This document shows positions 23,849 through 33,342 of a stretch of DNA of 64,000 nucleotides, in pieces (position 1 is the first letter of the stretch; each line of letters begins with the position of its first letter). This DNA is from Jutongia huaianensis (GTDB lineage: Bacteria > Bacillota > Clostridia > Lachnospirales > Lachnospiraceae), in NCBI RefSeq assembly GCF_014384985.1, contig NZ_JACRSX010000002.1, positions 248,001-312,000 of the forward strand, written 5' to 3'. The notes under the pieces are model-generated. The model was not told the origin of the DNA. It did not search any database and saw only the letters and a list, made by a program, of their open reading frames with translations. Position numbers and translations under genes: made by a program.

Positions 23849-26455
23849 ATGAAACAGTTGGGATATTATTTTATGCTGGTGCTTCGATACCGCAAAAAAC
23901 ATCTTCTGGAAACCATATATTCCCTTCTGGCCATCACGATATCTGTTATTCTGTGTTATTGCAGTATTACAGTTGGTTTTACCTTGATGAATTATGGATA
24001 TGAGGCGGTTATGATTGAACAGCATGGATGCGAGATGGAGATGGATGGATTTCCGGTCGGGGCAGCTTCGATTGATGGGGAGGATGAGTGGAAGCCGGAG
24101 GATTACCGCAGGATGAAAAAGAAGCTGGATGCACTTCCGGAGGTACGGGAAACTTATCTGAAGAAAGGGTATTCCGAGTATACCGATGACGATGGAAATG
24201 ATAAAAAAGAGCTGTATTATCAACTTTATGTGGGAGCAAAGGACACTTCAGATCTGAACGGATGTGCGAAGCAGATTGAGAAGGATACCGGATATGCAGT
24301 GAGGGTTAACTCAGAAATCGCAACACATCTGGGACAGGGCACAGAGGAGGATTCTATGGCAAGATCTGCCGGAAATGCTATTGTGGCAATGATCGGTGCT
24401 CTGTTTGCTTCTTTTGTAATGCTGGTGATCCGAAATACTATGATGCTGCCGGTACTGGAGCGGATGAAGGAGTATGGTGTGCTTCGGTGTGTTGGAATGT
24501 CGAAGAGACAGCTTTCCTTTATGTTGGCGGTGGAAGGAGTTTTATTGACGCTGCTTAGTACCGTTTTGGGGACAGCAATCGGATTTGCTCTCCTGCGAAG
24601 CTGTCAGGGATGGATCAATGACTGCCTGATGCTTCGTGTTCCGGTACGTTTTCATTTCTATCCTCTGGCGGTATTGTATAGTTGTCTGCTTTGTATCGGA
24701 GTGACACTTCTTGCACTGATGGAGCCGGCAAGACAGGCAGGAAACCGATCAGTACAGGAGACCCTTCGCGGAGGTGTTTATGGAATACGAACGGGCAACG
24801 GAAAGAAAAAGAGCGGGCGTCATACTATCAGTCATTTGTTTGGAAGAATATTTGGCGTAGAATGGGAATATGCAGCCCGGAATATGACACGAAATCCGGG
24901 AAACCAGATTTATATGTTTATTGGTCTTTTTATCAGCATGGTTTTATTTTCCGTTGTTTTCAGCAGCGTGGAGACGACCTACTCCACTTATGAAAACAGT
25001 ATGCAGGGGACGCATGTAGAATATACGGAAGCCATTGAAATTACCGGGGACTGTTCTGTGGCAGAAAAAAAGAAGATCTGCCAGGATGTATCAAAGCTGA
25101 AGGGAGTAAAAAAAACGGGGCTTTACCGGCCGGGTATTCTTCATATGCCGGATTACGGACAGAAAAAGCACTTTAAAAATGCAGAGGATGCGGATAGCTG
25201 GTATAGTTATGTGACAGCAATAGGATATGACCGGGATCATCTGGATGGATTAAAGGGGCAGATTGTATCAGGAGCCATTGATTATGACAAGATGGTAAAA
25301 GAAAATGGAATTGTATTATGTGATTATAAATATAATCCAAAGGATGAAGACGGGAACGTGGTTCGTGAGGATGTACGGTTAACGGATTATAAAGTCGGGG
25401 ATACATTTCCTGTATTGACAAATGAAGCGGGGAACCGGGTGGCCGGACAGTTGAGAATGATTTCAGGGAAACTGGGAAAGGAACCGACACTTTCCGATAA
25501 TGCATGGCTAAATAAAAAATCACGGGAATATCGTAAATATGAAAAAAATTTAGAACGATACTGGAAAAAAGCAGGAAAATTGATAGAGAAAAATGGCTAT
25601 CCTCTGCAGAAGTATAAGAAGATGATCAAAGCCTGGGGAAATGATTATGTTGTGGGGATATACAATATGAAAATGACGCTGGAGCAGATCGAGGTGGATC
25701 GTGGTAATGTTGTCCGGCTTCCGATTCAGGCAATCATTATGGAGGACACATATAATTCGGCATATCTGACGGAGCAATGGCTCCAGGGGGGAAACAGCGT
25801 GGGAGTGCTTATGGCAGATAAGACGTATGATCTGTACAGCACAGGCAAAAGTTCATATTTTTCTATGAATAGTACAGGTGATGGTGTAGTATTTGTCGGG
25901 ATTGAGAGGGATATCAGGCAGGCCGGAAAGGATCTGGCTGCTTATATCAAAGAATTGAATAATAAGTCGATCGACAAAAAATATGTATTGGTATCGGATG
26001 CCAACGGGAGCGGAGACTTGGACTGGTATCAGGAAGACAAAGGAAATACCAATCGGGAGATGGAACTGCTTGAGAAAGGAGGCGCAGGAATCGGGGCATT
26101 TATTTTATTTGTATGTCTGCTGCAGATATTTAATGTGACAGCAGCGGGAATGACCATGCGGCGGGAAGAATTTTATCTCTTGTCTGTAGCCGGAATGTCG
26201 AAAGGGCAGATGCGGAAAATGCTGATCCTGGAGAAGGCAATCACCTGTTTCTTTGGAATCCTGACAGGAGTTTGTGCCGGTTATGGTCTGAGCTATTTGT
26301 TCCTTGAGACATTCCTGAACCAGGATGGCGGATTTGCCGATGGAACCGGAGGAATTTGTTTTAGCTGGCCGGCAGGGAAGATTTTGATCACGGCAGGGAT
26401 CGTTTATATATTGTGTCTGTTAAGCAGTCTGGGAAAACAAAGAAAAGAAGGTTAG
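23849..26455 (+). CDS. FtsX-family ABC permease with two large extracellular domains
   Basis: The 868-residue permease has a first helix (about 18-45), an extracellular segment of about 135 residues, three helices (about 182-203, 228-250, 272-292), a fifth helix (about 353-372), a very large extracellular region (about 375-745) and three C-terminal helices. The two FtsX core domains are recognisable, at about 180-295 and 748-865. BceB permeases have ten helices and one extracellular domain of about 200 residues, so this is a different architecture, closer to duplicated FtsX or MacB-like proteins. With the adjacent two-component system it probably senses or moves peptides or lipids at the envelope. 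The substrate is unknown. Confidence 0.85.
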   Translation: MKQLGYYFMLVLRYRKKHLLETIYSLLAITISVILCYCSITVGFTLMNYGYEAVMIEQHGCEMEMDGFPVGAASIDGEDEWKPEDYRRMKKKLDALPEVRETYLKKGYSEYTDDDGNDKKELYYQLYVGAKDTSDLNGCAKQIEKDTGYAVRVNSEIATHLGQGTEEDSMARSAGNAIVAMIGALFASFVMLVIRNTMMLPVLERMKEYGVLRCVGMSKRQLSFMLAVEGVLLTLLSTVLGTAIGFALLRSCQGWINDCLMLRVPVRFHFYPLAVLYSCLLCIGVTLLALMEPARQAGNRSVQETLRGGVYGIRTGNGKKKSGRHTISHLFGRIFGVEWEYAARNMTRNPGNQIYMFIGLFISMVLFSVVFSSVETTYSTYENSMQGTHVEYTEAIEITGDCSVAEKKKICQDVSKLKGVKKTGLYRPGILHMPDYGQKKHFKNAEDADSWYSYVTAIGYDRDHLDGLKGQIVSGAIDYDKMVKENGIVLCDYKYNPKDEDGNVVREDVRLTDYKVGDTFPVLTNEAGNRVAGQLRMISGKLGKEPTLSDNAWLNKKSREYRKYEKNLERYWKKAGKLIEKNGYPLQKYKKMIKAWGNDYVVGIYNMKMTLEQIEVDRGNVVRLPIQAIIMEDTYNSAYLTEQWLQGGNSVGVLMADKTYDLYSTGKSSYFSMNSTGDGVVFVGIERDIRQAGKDLAAYIKELNNKSIDKKYVLVSDANGSGDLDWYQEDKGNTNREMELLEKGGAGIGAFILFVCLLQIFNVTAAGMTMRREEFYLLSVAGMSKGQMRKMLILEKAITCFFGILTGVCAGYGLSYLFLETFLNQDGGFADGTGGICFSWPAGKILITAGIVYILCLLSSLGKQRKEG

Positions 26456-26493
26456 AAATGGAAGTGGGAGAAGAAAGAATTTAAGATACAGAA

Positions 26494-26548
26494 CAAAAAA
26501 GGGCAAAACCAGCGTTTTGCCCTCCAAGAATTGCTTCGCAATGCTCGT
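26494..26548 (-). repeat. Dispersed terminator-bearing repeat, copy 2 (shortened, inverted)
   Basis: The hairpin GGGCAAAAC...GTTTTGCCC and the adjacent CCAAGAATTGCTTCGCAATGCTCG block match copies 1 and 3 in reverse orientation. Similarity stops at about 26548, so the outer third with AGGAAAATGC is missing. The T-run is on the minus strand, so the terminator acts on the minus-strand glycosyltransferase operon. The junction between the permease and that operon is convergent. Confidence 0.85.
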
Positions 26549-26578
26549 AATAGCTGCTATTTCACAGGAGAAAGAATG

Positions 26579-27685
26579 TTATTCCGGAAGGCACAGGATC
26601 CGGATGCGGTCACGGGCAGTTTTTGATACATGCCAGCGTGTAAAATATGCCTGTCCCTCCTGTTGGTATGTTTCCGGAAGTTTATTTTCTGTACGCCAGA
26701 GATAACGGCAGATCCGCTGATAATGCAGTGGAAGCCAGTCAGCGGTCTGCTCCCCTGACTCCAGTGGAATAAATACCTCATGAATGTCAGCCTCTTTTTC
26801 CTGTTGATTGATCTGAAGGAACACCGTCAGAATACAGAATAATTCATTGTCCTGATTTTGGGACAGATTTTCCTGTGTAAAGTGAAGCGCTTCTTCATAT
26901 CGTTTCTCCTGAATCAGCGAGAGAAGGGTATCCACTGCAGTGTTTTTCCCGGCAGCCATCTGAGGAGACGTTTCAGCCTGTGTGGCGATGAAACGGGTAC
27001 AGGCATCGATTTCCACCTGATTATCCGGACAATATTCTTCCAGATAGGTCTTACGGTAGGTGTGATAATCCTTCAGATTTTGGGCACCGCTGTCATGGAG
27101 AACCCACGGAGTCTCCTGATAAGGGACAGCAATACGGTATCCGGCCCGGAGAAATTCCCGGCATTGTGCCAGATCATAAAAGTCCCAGCCGGTAAACAGA
27201 TCGGAACGCCATAGAAAATCCTGATCTGTCATCATAAGCAGTCCGTCAATGGCTTCCACTGTGGTGAAATCCCGTCCCTCCGGGATGGGAATATCGAAAT
27301 ACTCATCTGATGTGGTGATCAAGTGGGAACGGAGGGCACCGGTTCTCATAGGATTTGACCAGATGCAGCCGTTTTTGTGAAGCTGTTTTGTTCCTACCAT
27401 GCCGATCATACCGATCTGTGGATATTCCCGGAAGATCGCAATGGTATCCAGAAGAAAGTGCCTGTTGAGGATCAGTGCGTCCTGATGAAGATACACTTTA
27501 TATTTGGCATCCGTTTGCAGCATACCAGCATTGTAACCTTCCGCCATGGAATTTGCACCACGGATCGGGAGAACATTTACCACAAAGCCATCTGGTATTT
27601 CCAGCTGGTTAATATAGATCTCGCATTCATGAAATGCCGATTCACTGTCCGTGCATACGATAAAACTGACTTTTTGTGCATTCAT
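26579..27685 (-). CDS. Glycosyltransferase (GT2-like, Glyco_tranf_2_5 type)
   Basis: The 368-residue protein begins with KVSFIVCTDSESAFHECEIY. It then has IPIRGANSMAEGYNAGM, KYKVYLHQDALIL and WDFYDLAQCREFLRAGY, the hallmarks of the GT2-like family listed as Glyco_tranf_2_5. These are GT-A fold enzymes, with LHQDALI at the DXD-like position. The C-terminal part (about 240-368) is helical and may be a repeat or interaction region. It lies 26 bases downstream of the O-antigen polymerase-like gene on the minus strand and is likely co-transcribed. The donor and acceptor sugars cannot be inferred. Confidence 0.82.
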   Translation of the reverse strand: MNAQKVSFIVCTDSESAFHECEIYINQLEIPDGFVVNVLPIRGANSMAEGYNAGMLQTDAKYKVYLHQDALILNRHFLLDTIAIFREYPQIGMIGMVGTKQLHKNGCIWSNPMRTGALRSHLITTSDEYFDIPIPEGRDFTTVEAIDGLLMMTDQDFLWRSDLFTGWDFYDLAQCREFLRAGYRIAVPYQETPWVLHDSGAQNLKDYHTYRKTYLEEYCPDNQVEIDACTRFIATQAETSPQMAAGKNTAVDTLLSLIQEKRYEEALHFTQENLSQNQDNELFCILTVFLQINQQEKEADIHEVFIPLESGEQTADWLPLHYQRICRYLWRTENKLPETYQQEGQAYFTRWHVSKTARDRIRILCLPE

Positions 27686-27711
27686 ATAGGCATCTTCCTT
27701 TCTATAATATA

Positions 27712-29709
27712 TTATTTCTTTTTCTTCTTTTTATTGTTTTTACTGTTATTATTGTTTTCATTTTTCTCTTTGGCAGTGGAGGTTTTCGTTGTTGTAGTAC
27801 TGCTTTTTGTGGCAGTTTCTGTTTTTTCGTCTGGGGTAGTTTTCTTAATGAAAACAAATTCCATATCCTTTCGGATCTTGTGGTTAATACCAAGTCCGAT
27901 ACCGATCAGTGTATAGAAGATCGGGGAAAGCGCCACGCAGGAATCATTGGTAAGAGAGAGGATCAGGTAGCCGATCACGGCAGCGAAGATACCAACACCT
28001 AAATATGTCATATATTCTGAATAATGACATCTCCAGTAGATTCGCAGAGAATCGATCAGATACCAGCCGAAGAAGACTAACAGGGCAATCAGAGAAGGAA
28101 CACCGGTCTGTACACCCACCTGTAAATACATACAGTGAGGTTTGGTGATCAGTTCGTTGGTATGACCGGAATTGTACATTCCTACCAGATCATTATTTGG
28201 AAAAGCAATGATAAATGTATCCGGACCACTTCCCAGGAAGAAATATTTCTTCAGCAGAGGAATGGTTCTGTCCCAGATATAACCACGCATGTTGGCGAGT
28301 TTATAATGTTTATCCAGATATGGAATGCTTTCGGTAATCTTGGCAAGCTTCATCATAGCATTATTGCCGCCGCGGCAGTAGTAGCCCTTCTGGCCCTCGG
28401 TATTCATAAGATTGGAGAAGGCCCACTGATATCCGTCAATCGTCAGGAGAAATCCCTGAAAGGAATCATCACGGGATACACAAAAGGTAAAAGGAAAACG
28501 CGGATCGGAGATGCTATATGTTACCCCGTCCTCTGTCAAAGCAAAAGGAACATCTTTTTTATTGCCGTCCTTCAGCTCAAAATAATCGGCTCCATCAGAG
28601 TTCTGGAGCATTTTGATCACAAGAGTATCATCCTTTGTGACTTTGCCGTTTTCTGCAGTATTCCGCTCGGCAGACTGATATACGACAGTGACATCATTAT
28701 CATTTGTCTGGATGTCCTTTAACGGATAATATTCTGCCTCGGAGGTAAACATCCCCTGTAAACGGTTGATCAGAACATTATCGTTCATATTGTTGATAAA
28801 CAGGAATGCGGCAACAACCAGAATGATTCCGCCAACGCCGATCTTCCAGTTCTTAATGAATACTTTCCGCATACATAAGAGCATAACAAAAAGTGAAACA
28901 ACAAGTGCAACGATACCGGCACGGGACTGGGATCCAAAGAGGATCAGAAGCATTGCGATGATCAGAAGAGCACTTGCAATTCTCTGCCAGATCTTTTTGA
29001 CGGCAAAAAGAAGCGTCAGCAGTACCGGAACGGTAAGGGCAACATAAAAACCTACATAGTTAGGATTGTAAAGTGTCATATAAGGACGACCGGGCTCGAA
29101 ATTGAATACCAGCTCTTCGGTATAGGTCGATGGCTTGATCAGGCTCTGGCCGAAGCCGGTCTGGAAGAAATCATGACGGAATACCTGGGAAAGTCCCAGA
29201 AATGCCATGATGGCAATGCCGATCATAAACCAGTTCATGGTACGTTTCAGAGCGGATTCATTCTGCATAATAAAGAAGCTGTAATAAACCATCAGACCAT
29301 AGCCGACGAGAACCCATACGGATTCAAACTGCTCGAAGATACCGGAGAAGGAAAAGCCGGAGTATTTCGAAGCAATAGCTGACAGAAGAGCCAGTCCACA
29401 GTAAACGGCCATAGGGATCAGGGATTTGATCCAGATGGGATCCTTTTCAGCGGAAAAGAATAAATATGCCATGCAAAACAGCACATATACACAGGCAATA
29501 ATAATCCAGACCATTTTAAAATATAAGAAAAAGTCTGTAAAATCTGTGTATGTGGTGTACCATTCAAACTGACCGAGATTGGTATTATATTGGTGCATCA
29601 TCGTGATTAAAGGGATGATTGCAAGAAAAGCAATGATTGGAAGCAGTAGTCCAAGAGGATATTTTTGTTCCTTTTGGGGCTGTTTTCGTTTGTTTTTGTT
29701 ATAAGACAT
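27712..29709 (-). CDS. O-antigen polymerase/ligase family (Wzy-type) membrane protein
   Basis: The 665-residue polytopic protein has about ten to twelve hydrophobic helices. The family motif region after about residue 480 (GYIWDRTIPLLKKYFFLGSGPDTF) matches the Wzy_C / O-antigen ligase signature with an arginine before PLL.K.FFLGSGP. A large extracytoplasmic domain (about 310-480) is inserted before it. The C-terminus is a cytoplasmic-type low-complexity tail of Thr, Ser, Asn and Lys ending in a lysine run. It should polymerise or ligate lipid-linked repeat units. The ATG follows GGAGGAA, and a TTGAGA/TATAAT promoter lies at 29756-29784. It is transcribed opposite to the main locus. Confidence 0.88.
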   Translation of the reverse strand: MSYNKNKRKQPQKEQKYPLGLLLPIIAFLAIIPLITMMHQYNTNLGQFEWYTTYTDFTDFFLYFKMVWIIIACVYVLFCMAYLFFSAEKDPIWIKSLIPMAVYCGLALLSAIASKYSGFSFSGIFEQFESVWVLVGYGLMVYYSFFIMQNESALKRTMNWFMIGIAIMAFLGLSQVFRHDFFQTGFGQSLIKPSTYTEELVFNFEPGRPYMTLYNPNYVGFYVALTVPVLLTLLFAVKKIWQRIASALLIIAMLLILFGSQSRAGIVALVVSLFVMLLCMRKVFIKNWKIGVGGIILVVAAFLFINNMNDNVLINRLQGMFTSEAEYYPLKDIQTNDNDVTVVYQSAERNTAENGKVTKDDTLVIKMLQNSDGADYFELKDGNKKDVPFALTEDGVTYSISDPRFPFTFCVSRDDSFQGFLLTIDGYQWAFSNLMNTEGQKGYYCRGGNNAMMKLAKITESIPYLDKHYKLANMRGYIWDRTIPLLKKYFFLGSGPDTFIIAFPNNDLVGMYNSGHTNELITKPHCMYLQVGVQTGVPSLIALLVFFGWYLIDSLRIYWRCHYSEYMTYLGVGIFAAVIGYLILSLTNDSCVALSPIFYTLIGIGLGINHKIRKDMEFVFIKKTTPDEKTETATKSSTTTTKTSTAKEKNENNNNSKNNKKKKKK

Positions 29710-29755
29710 AATTTCCTCCAGATAAATTCAATTTATTGCGATTACTCACAGAATA

Positions 29756-29784
29756 ATTATATACGTTTTGGAGGGATTTCTCAA
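29756..29784 (-). promoter_or_regulatory. Promoter of the polymerase-glycosyltransferase operon
   Basis: On the minus strand, TTGAGA (29779-29784) and a perfect TATAAT (29756-29761) are separated by 17 bases. The start codon of the polymerase lies about 47 bases beyond the -10. Confidence 0.75.
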
Positions 29785-29836
29785 CCAAAAAAGAGAAAAG
29801 AATGGTAGTTACTTCTTATATTAAAGTTATTTGCTC

Positions 29837-29865
29837 TTTCAAATTATTTTAATATGTGTTATGAT
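29837..29865 (+). promoter_or_regulatory. Candidate promoter of the GntR-glycan operon
   Basis: TTTCAA (29837-29842) and TATGAT (29860-29865) are 17 bases apart with TGT just upstream of the -10. It is divergent from the polymerase promoter, and the two lie within 110 bases, so one regulator could affect both. Confidence 0.5.
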
Positions 29866-29911
29866 ATCGGCAATGGTTTAGAAAAAGGAGCTCACAGGAA
29901 GGAGCTTCGGA

Positions 29912-30607
29912 GTGAGGATAGATATGGATAATTATAATGGAGAAAAGGAAATGCCGGATCGGTATTCGTTGCGGGGAAAGGTATTTCATCGTCTGCGGGA
30001 GGATATTTTGTCCGGAAAATATGCACAAAATGATGAGCTTCGGGAGGCTGCGATCAGTAAATCCATGGGAGTTTCCAGAACACCTGTGAGAGAGGCACTT
30101 CGTCAGCTGGAGCTGGAGGGTCTTGTGACCATTATTCCCAACAAGGGAGCTTATGTGGATGGAATCACGGCCAAGGATATTTTTGATATATATGAGATAC
30201 GATCTTATCTGGAGGGACTTTGCGCAAAATGGGCATGCCGCAATATTACAGAGGAACAGTTAGATGATCTGGATGAGATCACATATCTTAGTGATTTTCA
30301 TATTCAGAGGGAGCACTGGGAGCAGATTTTTGAGCTGGATAACCGATTTCATCTGTTGTTATATAAGGCATGTGGCAGCACTGTTCTGGAACACATTTTA
30401 TCGGACTATCATCATTATGTGGAGCGTGTACGGAAAAACACGCTGTCTTCCCAGGGACGTGCCGGCAAGGCTGCCCAGGAGCATAAAGCAATTCTGAATG
30501 CCGTCCGGGAAAAAAATGAAGAGCTGGCAGAAAAGCTGGCAAATGAGCATATTTATAAATCCCTTGAAAATATTAAAAAGCAGGGAATGGAAAATCTGAT
30601 GAAATAA
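29912..30607 (+). CDS. GntR/FadR-family transcriptional regulator
   Basis: This 231-residue protein has an N-terminal GntR winged helix (about 18-85) with ILSGKY, ISKSMGVSRTPVREALRQLELEGLV and the typical IIPNKGAYV wing. The C-terminal FCD ligand-binding domain (about 95-220) has ELDNRFHLLLYKACG and the conserved EHKAILNAV helix. The start GTG 29912 is 7 bases after AGGAAGGAG; ATG 29924 is an alternative. It heads an operon of glycan genes, and the divergent polymerase operon begins 200 bases away. Control of one or both is a reasonable guess. The effector is unknown; FCD proteins often bind carboxylates, sugars or lipids. Confidence 0.9.
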   Translation: MRIDMDNYNGEKEMPDRYSLRGKVFHRLREDILSGKYAQNDELREAAISKSMGVSRTPVREALRQLELEGLVTIIPNKGAYVDGITAKDIFDIYEIRSYLEGLCAKWACRNITEEQLDDLDEITYLSDFHIQREHWEQIFELDNRFHLLLYKACGSTVLEHILSDYHHYVERVRKNTLSSQGRAGKAAQEHKAILNAVREKNEELAEKLANEHIYKSLENIKKQGMENLMK

Positions 30608-30669
30608 GAGGGCAGACGCAGAGGCTGCCAATGGAAATTATAGGGGATAAAGCAGGGGAAAGAGTAAAC

Positions 30670-32100
30670 ATGGAAAGAGAAACGAAAAACTACGATCCAT
30701 ATAAACGTACAATACTGTTTTTTGCATCACTTGTAAATATTATATTGATGACGTTAATCTTTGCATATGCATGGTATGGCTATTATGCATCGACGATGTT
30801 TCAGATCACATTCTATCGGAAAGGACATTATGCACTGCTTGCATTATATGCGCTGCTGATGTTTTTCTTTTCCACGATGTATGGGGGCTTAAAGATCGGT
30901 CAGCTCCGCAGGATTGAAGTGATGCTGTCGCAGTATCTGAGTCTGGTTTTTACCAATATTGTGGCTTATTTTATCATCTGTCTGCTGGCATTTGGTATCG
31001 TAAGTCCGACATATCTGTTTTTAGTTCTGCTGACAGAGATGGTGGTTTCCACCATTTGGAATGTCATTATTATCCATTTTTACAACCGGATCTTTCAGCC
31101 ATGGAAGATCCTGCTGATCTATGGAGAACGTCCGGCTGCAGATCTGGTTTATAAGGTAGAGGCCAGAAGAGACAAGTATGCGATATATGATGCCATCAAT
31201 ATTGATGAGGGAATCGACGCCATCGCAGAAAAAATGAAATCTTTTCAGGCAGTGATCATTGGAGATATTTCTGCTATCAAGAGAAATGATATTTTAAAAT
31301 ACTGCTATGCACATAAGGTGCGTGCCTATGTTATTCCGAAGGTGTCTGATATTATCCTGATGGGAGCAGACCGGATTCATGTGTTTGATACCCCGTTTCT
31401 GTTGTCGAAGGGATATACTCTGAGCTTTGACCAGCGTCTGGCCAAAAGAGCTCTGGATCTGATGATTGCAGTTCCACTGACGGTGATCTTGTCGCCGGTG
31501 ATGCTTTTGACGGCACTGGCGATCAGGCTGTATGACAGGGGACCGGTGTTTTATAAGCAGGTGCGCTGTACCAAATACAACCGGGAGTTTGAAATTATCA
31601 AATTCCGCAGTATGATCGTGAATGCAGAGAGTGATGGTGTTGCCAAGCTTGCTTCAGAAAATGACAGCAGGATTACCCCGATCGGTCATTTTATCCGTGC
31701 AACGAGAATTGATGAGCTGCCACAGCTGCTTAATATTATCCGGGGAGATATGTCTTTTGTAGGACCGCGTCCGGAGAGACCGGAGATTATACGGGAGTAT
31801 TGTGAGGATATGCCGGAGTTTAATTTCAGGACAAGAGTAAAGGCAGGTCTGACAGGGTTTGCCCAGGTATATGGAAAGTACAATACCACACCATATGATA
31901 AGTTAAAGCTTGATTTATTTTATATAGAAAATTATTCTTTCTGGATGGATCTGAAGCTGATCCTGATGACGGTCAAAACGGTTTTGAAAAAGGATGCCAC
32001 GGAGGGGGTTGCCGAGGGACAGGTAACGGCGCAGAAGGAAGACTCCGGGCAGGATCAGGAGTCAGTGGAGGAGATTGTAAAGGAGATTGTCAGAAAATAG
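30670..32100 (+). CDS. Polyprenyl-phosphate sugar-1-phosphate transferase (second)
   Basis: The 476-residue protein has four to five N-terminal helices, a central region, and a C-terminal bacterial sugar transferase domain (about 255-445). Motifs are RALDLMIAVPLTV, then RGPVFYKQVRCTKYNREFEIIKFRSM-type sequence, IRATRIDELPQLLNIIRGDMSFVGPRPERPE and KAGLTGFAQVYGKYNTTPYDKL. It has the same overall plan as the transferase at 19544 but is clearly diverged from it. The C-terminal tail (about 446-476) is acidic. ATG 30670 is about 10 bases after AGGGGAA; an earlier in-frame ATG (30631) has a poorer site. It may initiate a second glycan or the same one with another sugar. Confidence 0.9.
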   Translation: MERETKNYDPYKRTILFFASLVNIILMTLIFAYAWYGYYASTMFQITFYRKGHYALLALYALLMFFFSTMYGGLKIGQLRRIEVMLSQYLSLVFTNIVAYFIICLLAFGIVSPTYLFLVLLTEMVVSTIWNVIIIHFYNRIFQPWKILLIYGERPAADLVYKVEARRDKYAIYDAINIDEGIDAIAEKMKSFQAVIIGDISAIKRNDILKYCYAHKVRAYVIPKVSDIILMGADRIHVFDTPFLLSKGYTLSFDQRLAKRALDLMIAVPLTVILSPVMLLTALAIRLYDRGPVFYKQVRCTKYNREFEIIKFRSMIVNAESDGVAKLASENDSRITPIGHFIRATRIDELPQLLNIIRGDMSFVGPRPERPEIIREYCEDMPEFNFRTRVKAGLTGFAQVYGKYNTTPYDKLKLDLFYIENYSFWMDLKLILMTVKTVLKKDATEGVAEGQVTAQKEDSGQDQESVEEIVKEIVRK

Positions 32101-32112
32101 TGGAGGCTGATC

Positions 32113-33342
32113 ATGAAGGCGTTAATTGTCACAAGAGTCAGCGGATTTCTTCCGCAGTTTGAGGCGAATAATGTGAAAATATTACAGGAAATGGGCTTTG
32201 AGGTTCATTATGCTGCTAATTTTAATACCGTAGTTTATGGAAAAGATAATCACCGTCTGGACGGAATGGGACTTATTTGTCATCAGATCGATTTTGAGAG
32301 ATCCCCCTTTTCAAACGGCGTCAGGAAAGCATATCATCAGTTGAAGGAGCTTATGGAGCAGGAAGCTTTTGACCTGATTCATTGTCATATGCCCATGAGT
32401 GGTGTAGTTACCAGAATGGCTGCGCAGGCAGTGAGGAAAAAATCAGGGAGGAAGGTTCCTGTTCTTTATACAGCCCATGGTCTTCACTTTTATGAGGGAG
32501 CACCTTTAAAGAACTGGATCTATTATCCGGTGGAACGGTATTTGTCCCGTTTTACGGACAGACTTATTTTGATCAATGAAGAAGATTATCAAAGGGCGCA
32601 GAAGTTTCCGGTCAGAGGATCGGTGGAGCGGATTATGGGAATCGGTATGCGTCTGGAAAAGTTTCGTTCCTGGTGCAAGACGGATTATTCTCTGGGAAAG
32701 TCGGAAGCGAAGCGGGATATTTATGAAAAGTATGGGATTCCGGATAATTATGGTATTTTAATCAGTGTGGGAGAGATTACCCAAAGGAAAAATCATATTG
32801 TTATGATTGACGCCATGAAAGAGCTGTTAGATCTGCCTTTGGTTTATATTATTTGCGGTTCCGGTCCGGAGGAGGACAAATTAAAAGCGTATGTACATGA
32901 GCTGGGGCTGGAGAGCCGGGTGAAGTTTGCGGGGTATGTGGAACAGGTTCCGGCAATGCTCTGTCAGGCGGACTGCTTCGTATTTCCATCCTTTCAGGAA
33001 GGACTTCCTGTGGCGGTGATGGAGGCTATGGCAGTGGGGCTGCCGGTAATTGCTACAAGGATCCGGGGGATTACGGATCTGCTAGAGCATACAAAGGGTG
33101 GTTATCTGGCAGATGACTGGGAGCCGGAAAGCTACGGAGTAAAGGTGCGTCGCATGTTTTCCGAAAGAGGTGGAAAGAGCGGGATTTCCCGGCAACAGCG
33201 GCGTCAGGAGATGGGACAGTGGAACAGGCAAAGGGTACAGAAGTTTGCGCTGCCGGTGGTAGAGGATAAGATGCGCAGGATTTATCAGTCCGTTATGGAG
33301 GAAATTAATGAAAACGTTACAGATACTCATGTCAACTTATAA
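32113..33342 (+). CDS. Glycosyltransferase family 4
   Basis: The 409-residue GT-B enzyme has an N-terminal acceptor domain with FLPQFEANNVKIL and LIHCHMPMSG. Its donor-binding half has SVGEITQRKNH, YIICGSGPEEDKLK, VKFAGYVEQVPAML and the nucleotide-sugar motif FPSFQEGLPVAVMEAMAVGLPVIAT. This is the Glyco_trans_4_4 plus Glycos_transf_1 pattern of exopolysaccharide GT4 enzymes. It follows the second sugar transferase by 12 bases. The next gene starts inside its 3' end, overlapping by 35 bases. Confidence 0.92.
   Translation: MKALIVTRVSGFLPQFEANNVKILQEMGFEVHYAANFNTVVYGKDNHRLDGMGLICHQIDFERSPFSNGVRKAYHQLKELMEQEAFDLIHCHMPMSGVVTRMAAQAVRKKSGRKVPVLYTAHGLHFYEGAPLKNWIYYPVERYLSRFTDRLILINEEDYQRAQKFPVRGSVERIMGIGMRLEKFRSWCKTDYSLGKSEAKRDIYEKYGIPDNYGILISVGEITQRKNHIVMIDAMKELLDLPLVYIICGSGPEEDKLKAYVHELGLESRVKFAGYVEQVPAMLCQADCFVFPSFQEGLPVAVMEAMAVGLPVIATRIRGITDLLEHTKGGYLADDWEPESYGVKVRRMFSERGGKSGISRQQRRQEMGQWNRQRVQKFALPVVEDKMRRIYQSVMEEINENVTDTHVNL

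Noticed and set aside
27702..27893. Poly-lysine/asparagine stretch at the polymerase C-terminus as a frameshift artefact
   Set aside because: The frame stays open to a normal stop, and the next gene in the operon follows at a normal distance, so a real low-complexity tail is the simpler reading.
27377..27916. Plus-strand open frame of 179 codons opposite the glycosyltransferase and polymerase genes
   Set aside because: It spans two well-supported minus-strand genes, its C-terminal part is a hydrophobic translation of the A-rich tail, and it has no ribosome binding site.
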